Part shown: positions 16,956 through 23,777 of the stretch, in pieces
How the letters are laid out: each line of letters begins with the position of its first letter
Position numbering within the stretch: position 1 is the first letter of the stretch
Source: Stenotrophomonas geniculata ATCC 19374 = JCM 13324
GTDB taxonomy: Bacteria; Pseudomonadota; Gammaproteobacteria; Xanthomonadales; Xanthomonadaceae
Direction of reading: 5' to 3'
Assembly: GCF_001431625.1 (NCBI RefSeq)
Contig: NZ_LLXT01000125.1
Coordinates: 1-64,000, forward strand
DNA: 64,000 nucleotides
The notes under the pieces: model-generated
Seen by the model: the letters and a program-made list of their open reading frames with translations, nothing else
Databases searched by the model: none
What the model was told of the DNA's origin: nothing
Translations under genes and position numbers: made by a program

Positions 16956-18203
16956 TCAGGCCCTGCGCAGGATCGCTACCGGGGCTTCTTTGGCTGCTCG
17001 TCGAGCCGGTACAAATGCTGCGGCCTGCCCCAACAGAAGCACCGTGAGTACGCCAATCGCGAGGAACGGCGCTTCGATCCTGGCTACCTCGTAGTAGCGG
17101 GCCACGGCCATGTTCAGGCCGATGGCCAGTGCGGTACCGACAACAGACCCGGTGGCGGTGAGAATCAGGTTCTCCACCAGGAAGTACCGGAGGATGTCGG
17201 ATTTCCGGGCGCCCAGTGCGCGCCGGATACCGATCTGCCGATACCGCTTGCGGACCCAGAAGCTGGCCAGTCCGTACACGCCCGTTGCAGTTACCACCAA
17301 CAGCGCCAACCCGGAACTCAGGAACATGATCGCCATGGTCTGATCGTGGCGGAAGTAGTCGGCGCGCAGCTCGCGGAACGAGGTGCTGCGGGCGATGGTG
17401 CGGTTCGCATCGCGTTGCGACAACGCGGCTTCACTGGACGCAATCACGTCCGCCACTCGCCCATCCCCAGCACGGATGGCGAACATCACACGAGGCCCGT
17501 CCGGAATCAGCGGCAGGATGAGTGACATGTCGTTGTCTGCATCGGTCTTCAGTACAGGCCGGGAAAGTGTCTTGACGATGCCGACCACTTGGATGGGATG
17601 CCGCGCATCGGCATACAGGAACTTGCCGACTGCACCGCCCTCCGGAAACAGCTTGTCCGCCAGTGCCTGGGAGACAACGGCCTCGCTCGCCTTGTAGAGC
17701 CCGGCATAGTCGGCGCTGGCCTCCATCGGCACAAATACTCCCGCAGAGAGGTCTCGGCCGGCAACAATGGTCAGACCCAGCACCTTGGCTGCAGGCGAAG
17801 ATGCCGTGTAGACAGTCGGCTCTGCCTCGACGATGCCGGAGAGATCATTCCCTTCAAGCACCTTGTTGGTGAATCCCACCCTCCAGCTGCGCTGGGAAAG
17901 GGGAAGCGATTCTGCTGCGATAGCCTGCTCCACGCCTGGCTGCTGCCGGATGGCCTCCAGGTCGGTCTTGATCGAGGCTGCAGGGTTGGCTGCTGCAGGC
18001 CCCAGGTACTCGGTCTCGATGATACCCAGGTTCGCCTCTTCCAGGCCCGTCTTGTAGGTGAGGGTTCCCAGCCGCTCGGACAGCAGAAACGCAAGGTTCG
18101 TCACACACGCGGTGGCAACCAGGACCTGCACCAGAAGAATGGACGCGATGAAGCGGTTGCGGGTGAGCGCCCGGACGATAAGGGGGAGTTCTGCAATGCT
18201 CAT
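16956..18203 (-). CDS. ABC transporter permease, MacB/FtsX type (second of pair)
   Basis: 415 residues. One N-terminal membrane segment (about 17-40), a large periplasmic MacB-like domain (about 45-285) and three C-terminal membrane segments forming an FtsX domain. The typical cytoplasmic loop RKRYRQIGIRRALGARKSDILRY follows the second membrane segment. The start overlaps the stop of the upstream permease (ATGA). The MacB class moves or extrudes substrates mechanically from the periplasm, using a separate or fused ATPase and often a TolC partner. No ATPase gene is present in this operon. It is the last gene of the RiPP-like operon, so it probably exports the modified peptide. Confidence 0.8.
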   Translation of the reverse strand: MSIAELPLIVRALTRNRFIASILLVQVLVATACVTNLAFLLSERLGTLTYKTGLEEANLGIIETEYLGPAAANPAASIKTDLEAIRQQPGVEQAIAAESLPLSQRSWRVGFTNKVLEGNDLSGIVEAEPTVYTASSPAAKVLGLTIVAGRDLSAGVFVPMEASADYAGLYKASEAVVSQALADKLFPEGGAVGKFLYADARHPIQVVGIVKTLSRPVLKTDADNDMSLILPLIPDGPRVMFAIRAGDGRVADVIASSEAALSQRDANRTIARSTSFRELRADYFRHDQTMAIMFLSSGLALLVVTATGVYGLASFWVRKRYRQIGIRRALGARKSDILRYFLVENLILTATGSVVGTALAIGLNMAVARYYEVARIEAPFLAIGVLTVLLLGQAAAFVPARRAAKEAPVAILRRA

Positions 18204-19507
18204 TCTGACGCCTTGATCTGCATGGCCAGACGGCCTGAGGTAGCGCGCAACGCAGGGAAGAACGCAGCAACGACACTGGAGACACACGCCAGGCCCACGG
18301 TGAGAGCAGCCATGCTCAGATCCATGTTGGCCAGTGAGGCGTAGTCTTCCGGCTGCATCCGCACAAGGGAGAGGCCGGCCTCCGCAACGATCAATCCTAC
18401 CGCCCCGCCCAGGCCACCGATGATCAGTGCTTCAGTGCAGAGCTGATAGATGACGTCCTGCCGGCGCGCACCGAGCGCCCGACGGAGCGATATCTCATGG
18501 GACCGGCGGATGAAGCGGGCGAAGATCAGGGCACTCATGTTCAGCAGGCAAACGATCAGGAAGCCCAGGCAGAGCGCCAGCTGCAGCTTCACCTCGTTGG
18601 GGATGATGCGATGCTCGACCAGGAAGTCCTTCAAGGAAACCATGCGCGGCACGGTTGTCCTGTCAAACCTTCCCGCCTGCTGTTGTGTACGTGCGTAGTT
18701 GCCCAGGAAGCGCTCGTACTGCTCGACACTGGCCGCGTCAGGCAACTCGGCCCAGAACTGGATCCATGATGTGCGGGCGTCCTGCAGGCGATTGAGGGGT
18801 TTGTCACTGCTCCATGAGAAGATGTTGTTGGAAACCGTCATCTGCATTTCTGCCGCGACACCTATCGGGATGAAGAAGTCTTCGCGCCCCTTGAACACGT
18901 CCTGCTGAAGGTCCGTATAGAACCGGGGGCGCGGGCTCCACGGATCGGCAACACCCACCACCGTGAATGCTTGCCCCCCAAGCCGAACCGTTGTTCCCAC
19001 CAGGCCTTCACCGCCCAAACGAGCAGCGAGATCCTGACTCAACACGACGACCCGGGCCTGGGCAGCATCATCTTCACGGGTCCAGGCCCTGCCCTGCGCC
19101 ACAGGGATGCCGAACATGGCAAACGCATCTGCAGTGACATACTGCCCCTGCGCGAAAAATGGGATCTGCACGCTGCGCTGCGCATCCACCAATAGACGAG
19201 CAGATGCCAGCGCGGTCTGATGGGAGGCGGGGCCCTGCCGAAGCAGGTTCTGCGCATCTACCCAGGTGAGGGCCACGCGTGGGTCCATGCCAGGCCTGAC
19301 GTCGTACGACGCAGGGAGTGCGTCAATAAAGGGGTGATAGAGATGCTCGCTTCGCCCCGGTAGTGGATCCCACGTCATTGTCCGCACGACAGTCAACATC
19401 GTCATGCTTGCGCCGATGCCCAATCCCAGCGCCAGGATCAGCGCGGCGCTCATCCCCTTGGTTTCCAGAAGCCTTGTGCGGGCCAGCGCAAAGTAATAGC
19501 CGAACAT
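18200..19507 (-). CDS. ABC transporter permease, MacB/FtsX type (first of pair)
   Basis: 435 residues with the same layout as its downstream paralogue: N-terminal membrane segment (about 19-42), MacB periplasmic domain (about 50-300) and a C-terminal FtsX domain with three membrane segments. The coupling loop is FIRRSHEISLRRALGARRQDVIYQ. The EISLRRALGAxR motif is the region contacted by the ATPase in MacB-like systems, so an ATPase is expected although none is encoded nearby. Ten nucleotides separate it from the methyltransferase-like gene upstream. The two permeases probably form a heterodimer. Confidence 0.8.
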   Translation of the reverse strand: MFGYYFALARTRLLETKGMSAALILALGLGIGASMTMLTVVRTMTWDPLPGRSEHLYHPFIDALPASYDVRPGMDPRVALTWVDAQNLLRQGPASHQTALASARLLVDAQRSVQIPFFAQGQYVTADAFAMFGIPVAQGRAWTREDDAAQARVVVLSQDLAARLGGEGLVGTTVRLGGQAFTVVGVADPWSPRPRFYTDLQQDVFKGREDFFIPIGVAAEMQMTVSNNIFSWSSDKPLNRLQDARTSWIQFWAELPDAASVEQYERFLGNYARTQQQAGRFDRTTVPRMVSLKDFLVEHRIIPNEVKLQLALCLGFLIVCLLNMSALIFARFIRRSHEISLRRALGARRQDVIYQLCTEALIIGGLGGAVGLIVAEAGLSLVRMQPEDYASLANMDLSMAALTVGLACVSSVVAAFFPALRATSGRLAMQIKASE

Positions 19508-19517
19508 ATACGTCGCT

Positions 19518-20291
19518 CTAATGCAGGAAGGTGGCTGCAGTCGGAATCACGTCGACCGGCTCAATCGAGATCCACGCTGTGCTGTTCTGCACCCTGTCGC
19601 AGGCTTCCAGCAGATGCATCAGGCGGAAGCGCGAGCGCTGGATGATCCGGAGGACAACTTCGATGTCTTTCTCGCTTCGATCCTTGATGAACGCCCTGGG
19701 TATCTTGTTCTGATTCAGGGAGTCCACAACCGCTTCCAGGGTCAGGTAGCTGAGCCGCTGGGTGGAGGCACTGTCGATGAAGATTGAGGCGCTTTCCGCC
19801 ATGCGCGGCAGAAACGCCGCCAGCAAGGCCTGAATGCTGTCCTGGGAGTGGTTGAAGTCGGAAAAGACCATGTCAATTCCGCCGTCAAAAGCGGCGGCCT
19901 GGGCAATATCGGCAAAGGCGATCTCCTGCCAGTTGGCAACAACGTGATTCTCGACCCCGGCCCACTGGAATACATGCTTCAGGAAAGCGGGATAGTCCTG
20001 CCCCATCTCCCGCAGTGAATCGGCAAGCGGCCCCTGCAGGCCCTCGACAAACCTGATGCCTGGCTCACTGGAGAAGTGCGAACCATTGTCATAGGTGTGA
20101 ATGACACCGCTGCCGTTCTCCCGTAGTGCACCGGCCATCCAAGCCGCAGTGACGCCAAACCCGGTACCCAGTTCGACCACGATGCGCGGGCGCGTCCGCT
20201 TGACCAGGCTGTACAACAGTACGCACAGGTCCTCGCTTCCGTAGGCCCAGCCCATCGACTCGCGCAGCGAGCTCAGCTTCTCAAGCAGCAT
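19518..20291 (-). CDS. class I SAM-dependent methyltransferase-like protein in the RiPP-like operon
   Basis: 257 residues from an ATG that overlaps the upstream gene by 11 nt. A Rossmann SAM site is visible: motif I VVELGTGFGVTAAWMAGAL (about residues 38-56), an acidic residue after beta 2 (IHTYDNGS) and motif DMVFSDFNHSQDSI, followed by ASIFIDSAS. The pattern resembles O-methyltransferases of the methyltransferase-24/cephalosporin hydroxylase group. As part of the operon it may methylate the peptide, for example at a carboxylate or a hydroxyl made by the HEXXH enzyme. The reaction is inferred only. Confidence 0.7.
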   Translation of the reverse strand: MLLEKLSSLRESMGWAYGSEDLCVLLYSLVKRTRPRIVVELGTGFGVTAAWMAGALRENGSGVIHTYDNGSHFSSEPGIRFVEGLQGPLADSLREMGQDYPAFLKHVFQWAGVENHVVANWQEIAFADIAQAAAFDGGIDMVFSDFNHSQDSIQALLAAFLPRMAESASIFIDSASTQRLSYLTLEAVVDSLNQNKIPRAFIKDRSEKDIEVVLRIIQRSRFRLMHLLEACDRVQNSTAWISIEPVDVIPTAATFLH

Positions 20292-21126
20292 TCGCACCTC
20301 CGGCGTTGCCGGCAAGCAACCACGCATCCATTGCAGTCTGCACAGCGGTATCGGCGGCGACGGAACGAAGGTAGGGCGAGAATGCATGGAAGGTGACTGC
20401 TTGATCCGTCACGTACAGGAGCATCTCTCCCGCTTCGGAACGGAAGGCCTGTGCAGCTGCTCGCGTCAGCTGCCCACACACAACATCATCGACCCCAACG
20501 CTTGCACGGGGAAAACAGATTCCGTTGTAGTCCCGCCCAAGGAACCAGGCGATCACAGGTATGCCCTTTGGCCTGGACACGTGGAACTGATGCCTGCGGC
20601 GCTCTTCATCATCAAGCTGTCGTTCCTCCCGCCAGTCAAAAAGCGACCAGACCGACTTCTGCATGGGGTCTTCGATACGGGACAAGTCTGGTTCTTCGTA
20701 CCCAAAACTGTAGGCGAAGTCAGGCGTATTCGCCTCTGGAAGAGCGCGTTCGATTTCAAGCCACTGCACGTTCAGCGGGGCCAAACATCGGGATACACCG
20801 CGCGTGCCGGTGTCGTGACAGAGGCTCACCCCCAGCGCCAGAAGCGGCTGCAGGCGGATATGGAACCAGCGGGTGTCCACTCCGTGCTCGGCCAGAAACC
20901 GTTCGATCTGCGTTCCTTCCAGAGAGAAGACCCGGTTTACCACGTTGGCCCCGCGGAACAGACTCTCAAGATGCGCACCGGGGCTCAAGCGGAGAACCTC
21001 GGGCCAGGGCTGATCCTTCATTACCGGTACCAGCTCATCAATGTGCACGGCAGGGACACCCGTAGCCAGCGCCCGCAGCGCAACCGGGTCAAAGTGATCC
21101 GCATGGATGACGACTGTTCTGCTCAT
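20281..21126 (-). CDS. unrecognised protein of the RiPP-like operon, 281 aa
   Basis: Soluble protein with no family I can name. It starts MSRTVVIHADHFDPVALRA, and the ATG overlaps the stop of the HEXXH gene (ATGA). Visible features: a conserved-looking central segment (DTRWFHIRLQPLLALGVSLCHDTGTRG), an acidic linker (EERQLDDEERRR) and a C-terminal part FPRASVGVDDVVCGQLTRAAAQAFR. No Walker, Rossmann, HEXXH or radical-SAM motif and no membrane segment are present. Translational coupling on both sides makes it an essential part of the pathway in all likelihood: a second modification enzyme, a precursor-binding partner or a self-protection factor. Confidence 0.65.
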   Translation of the reverse strand: MSRTVVIHADHFDPVALRALATGVPAVHIDELVPVMKDQPWPEVLRLSPGAHLESLFRGANVVNRVFSLEGTQIERFLAEHGVDTRWFHIRLQPLLALGVSLCHDTGTRGVSRCLAPLNVQWLEIERALPEANTPDFAYSFGYEEPDLSRIEDPMQKSVWSLFDWREERQLDDEERRRHQFHVSRPKGIPVIAWFLGRDYNGICFPRASVGVDDVVCGQLTRAAAQAFRSEAGEMLLYVTDQAVTFHAFSPYLRSVAADTAVQTAMDAWLLAGNAGGANAA

Positions 21127-22370
21127 TGCTGCCACTCCCCATAGCGATACTCTCGCTTCATCTCTGCCTGCATCTGATCAATCATCTGCCCGACCTCACC
21201 ATGGATGGCATCCTTGCTCATCAACCGACCGCTGAGATTCTGCTCGATCAGGAAGCCGGCGGCGCAGACGGCCAATCTGCGCTGGACGTGGCGCTTGGCG
21301 GCTTCACCCAGGTCCGGAGAAATCTCGAGATGACGCTTGAGCAGGCGGTGACACACGTAGTAGACGAAGACCGCGTGGATATAGGAGGAGTCGGGAATGG
21401 GATTGCCGGACCACGGAGACACGACACGGTGCCGGTAGTCATTGGCAACGAAGAACCCGTTGGCAAGCTCCCATGCGGCCAGATAGTTGTGGGTGCTTTC
21501 ATGCATGATGCTTTCCATGCACGCCTCAACCAGAAGTTCCGGGTTATGCGTGTTCAGCAGTCGAATGGAACCTGGCTGCCTCGGCACATGCTCGGAGCCG
21601 TAGCGGCCGGCTTCATCGGACGTAACCTCTGCCGACTTGCGCACGGTGATCCGCCGGACGAAGTTGCGGATGAGAAGGCCGTACATGGGTTCTGACCGGT
21701 CGATCGCTGCCAGCGCCTCTGCCAGCTTTCGCGAGACATGCTCGCGCTCCGCATCGGTCAGCGGTAGGCACGGTTGGCTCAGCACTCCAGAGCGTGGCTC
21801 ATGGTGCCGCGCCGGTGGGCTCTCAAGATCGAGCGCGATACAGTCACCCAGCTTCGGCAACTGCCGAAGGGTCCACACGCCCGTGGCATCCTTTTCCGCA
21901 ACGCAGTCTCCAACCGGACTGTAGAGCTGCCACTTCCGTGCCTCTCTCAAGTACCTGTCGGTCCGTCCCTGTGCCAGCTCGGCGATCGACTTCTCCCGAG
22001 CGATGATATCGTGCAGCGCGCCAAGCGCGCGGGCCTGTTCCTCTGCCCTCTCCTGCTCGTCGGCTCCTGACTCCACCCTGCCCTTCCGCGCAGACTCCAG
22101 GCACAGATATTGCTCGCAGAATTCGGAACTGAGCAGCACACGGGCTTGGCGATCGGGCCCGAGTGACTGGTAAATCTGGTGCATGGCACGAGTCATGACT
22201 CCGTATTTCTGGTCAGCAAGCACTTCCTGAAGTCGCGCTCTCATCCTGCGGAGTCTTGACCACAGGATGCCCTCGACGACCGACTCCATGCATTCTGACG
22301 TGTCTGCGATCTCCATCAGGCAGATCGGGCTTCTTACATCAGGCCGTTGCGCCTGGGTCATCGAATTCAT
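21123..22370 (-). CDS. HEXXH-motif putative peptide beta-hydroxylase (RiPP maturase)
   Basis: 415 residues from an ATG with a very strong ribosome site (GGAGGAG, 4 nt spacing); upstream in-frame codons are less likely. The helix MHESTHNYLAAWE (HESTH about residues 290-294) is followed about 27 residues later by VSPWSGNPIPDSSYIHAVFVYYV. That pairing of an HEXXH helix with an SPW...P.P.....H segment is characteristic of the HEXXH proteins found beside short peptide precursors. NCBI names one such family aKG-HExxH-type peptide beta-hydroxylase. The His near residue 332 is a candidate third metal ligand. The first 200 residues are helical and charged, without signal peptide, so action is cytoplasmic. 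It follows the precursor gene by 170 nt. Confidence 0.72.
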   Translation of the reverse strand: MNSMTQAQRPDVRSPICLMEIADTSECMESVVEGILWSRLRRMRARLQEVLADQKYGVMTRAMHQIYQSLGPDRQARVLLSSEFCEQYLCLESARKGRVESGADEQERAEEQARALGALHDIIAREKSIAELAQGRTDRYLREARKWQLYSPVGDCVAEKDATGVWTLRQLPKLGDCIALDLESPPARHHEPRSGVLSQPCLPLTDAEREHVSRKLAEALAAIDRSEPMYGLLIRNFVRRITVRKSAEVTSDEAGRYGSEHVPRQPGSIRLLNTHNPELLVEACMESIMHESTHNYLAAWELANGFFVANDYRHRVVSPWSGNPIPDSSYIHAVFVYYVCHRLLKRHLEISPDLGEAAKRHVQRRLAVCAAGFLIEQNLSGRLMSKDAIHGEVGQMIDQMQAEMKREYRYGEWQQ

Positions 22371-22511
22371 CTTTCTCCTCCATGCAGTCATCGCCGTCCT
22401 CGCTACTTGCTCCTGGCCGCTCTTATCCACCCTTCAAATCCAACTTGAGGCCAAAGATCGAAAGGCACCTCCGGCCTCTATAGGCTCTGCATGACAGTGA
22501 TCTACGTGCAA

Positions 22512-22533
22512 GGGGCGGAGAGATCCCCGCCCC
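22512..22533 (-). terminator. attenuator-like hairpin between precursor and maturase genes
   Basis: A 7-bp G/C stem (GGGGCGG/CCGCCCC, 8-nt loop) starts 8 nt past the precursor stop. No T tract follows, so read-through is expected. Such partial terminators commonly let a precursor gene be transcribed more than its modification genes. Confidence 0.5.
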
Positions 22534-22540
22534 TCTCCCT

Positions 22541-22849
22541 TCAGACGTCGAATCGGGAATCGGCGGAACTGCGCGAAGCAAATACCATCTGCTTGCTCGC
22601 CGTGTCATGATGGTGATGCGACCCGATGGAATCGGAGTGATGGTGCCCATCTGCGAGAAGCACAGATTTTTCGTCTGTGAACTCACTAATGCTCAGGGAC
22701 TGCATATCCGCCTGGATAGACGTCGACGCCGCAATGTCATTGACGAAGGTGCTGTTCGGTGCGGCAGCAGATGCCACGCCTGCGGCCGTAACACCCGCAA
22801 TGATCAGCGCGAGGGGCGAGAGATTCTTCACAGCAGTGCTTTGGGTCAT
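22541..22849 (-). CDS. putative RiPP precursor peptide, His-rich, 102 aa
   Basis: Small gene with ATG preceded by GGAG about 13 nt upstream. Residues 1-31 form a short polar head plus a hydrophobic Ala/Val/Ile stretch ending ASAAAP, like a signal peptide or leader. A Ser/Asp-rich middle follows (NDIAASTSIQADMQSLS, SEFTDEKSVLLADG). Two histidine clusters come next, HHH at 69-71 and HHHH at 78-81, in DGHHHSDSIGSHHHHD, then a Ser/Arg tail (SKQMVFASRSSADSRFDV). There is no Cys. As the first gene of an operon with a peptide beta-hydroxylase-like enzyme and exporters it is the obvious substrate; His or Asp in the 67-82 region are the likely modified residues. This is inference from position and composition. 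Confidence 0.68.
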   Translation of the reverse strand: MTQSTAVKNLSPLALIIAGVTAAGVASAAAPNSTFVNDIAASTSIQADMQSLSISEFTDEKSVLLADGHHHSDSIGSHHHHDTASKQMVFASRSSADSRFDV

Positions 22850-23296
22850 TTTTCTTTACTCCATGTAATGGTGGGCATTTGATCTTCTGAGCTGCGAACG
22901 TGATCAGCGTTGTGGCTCAACTTGATTCAACGACCTGACGGTATCCGGCTGCAACCTCGCTGCTGTGCCGCACACAGCTTCGGCCTCGAGTGGGCGGTTG
23001 CGCCCCAGCTGCCACTGCGTCCAGAGAACAACCATCACGGGTTGAGCGCTTGCATTCGCACTTGTGCGCTTGCCCTGGAAGGGCGTCACTGTCGCGAATG
23101 TCTTGGCCAGGGATAGGGAGGACACGACTGCCACCCCGTATCGTGACCTGTGAGAGGCAGCGTCCTCAGCACATTCAAGAAGAGATTCGTGCGAGAACCG
23201 ACATAGATAGACCTGCTACAGAATTGACGATCTGTCTTGACGCCCACACACTTCCCCGCATGTTCTGTGCGAGGCGGCCTAGGAAGGGGGGTATTC
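22850..23296. promoter_or_regulatory. divergent control region between precursor and XRE regulator
   Basis: 447 nt that should hold the promoters of the RiPP-like operon (leftward) and of the regulator gene (rightward). Two TTGAC hexamers (23224-23228 and 23236-23240) could be -35 boxes for the regulator. A dyad ACAGA-N8-TCTGT (23218-23235) encloses the first one and is a candidate operator for autoregulation. Short open frames here lack ribosome sites. Confidence 0.4.
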
Positions 23297-23647
23297 ATGG
23301 AGTTCCGCACAGATTCACTGTCGGCTCGGATCCGCGCTGCTCGTATCGGCAGCGGGCTATCTCAAACCGATCTCGCCAAAGCCCTGAACGTGAACCGGGC
23401 GACGGTAGGCCACTGGGAACGCGAACTAGGCTTCGTGCCGTCTATCGACCATCTGCATGCGTTGAGCAGGGTCACTTGCGTGAGCGTATCTTGGCTGATT
23501 TCAGGTGACACCATCGCCGATGGTGGGAAGCCGGAAGGAATGCGCCTGCAATTGGAAGCACGCATGTTGACGGCATCGCGCAACCTTCCGATCTCCCTCC
23601 TCGACAACATTGTTGAGTTGATGAGGTCTGCTGAACGCCATATCTGA
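23297..23647 (+). CDS. XRE-family transcriptional regulator
   Basis: 116 residues. The start at MEFRTDSLSARIRAARIGSG is set by the purine-rich AGGAAGGGGGG just upstream. The N-terminal helix-turn-helix spans about residues 9-63 (LSQTDLAKALNVNRATVGHWERELGFVPSIDHLHALSRVTCVSVSWLISG), the phage CI/Cro type. The C-terminal 40 residues are helical (MRLQLEARMLTASRNLPISLLDNIVELMRSAE) and may mediate dimerisation or ligand sensing. It is divergent from the precursor gene and is the natural candidate to control that operon. It also closes the accessory block before comM. Confidence 0.8.
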   Translation: MEFRTDSLSARIRAARIGSGLSQTDLAKALNVNRATVGHWERELGFVPSIDHLHALSRVTCVSVSWLISGDTIADGGKPEGMRLQLEARMLTASRNLPISLLDNIVELMRSAERHI

Positions 23648-23777
23648 CGTCGTCCCGACGACTGAACCACACGTAGTGGCTGCCCGGATAAGTCCTAGAT
23701 ATCACGCCGAAGTATTCCGATGGTGATCGGCACGCCACCTGTCGCACCATCAAGCACCCCTCCGCAGGAAACCACAC

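Noticed and set aside
22904-23134. Second small minus-strand open frame before the precursor gene
   Set aside because: Starts at GTG without ribosome site, no leader-core pattern; likely non-coding control DNA.
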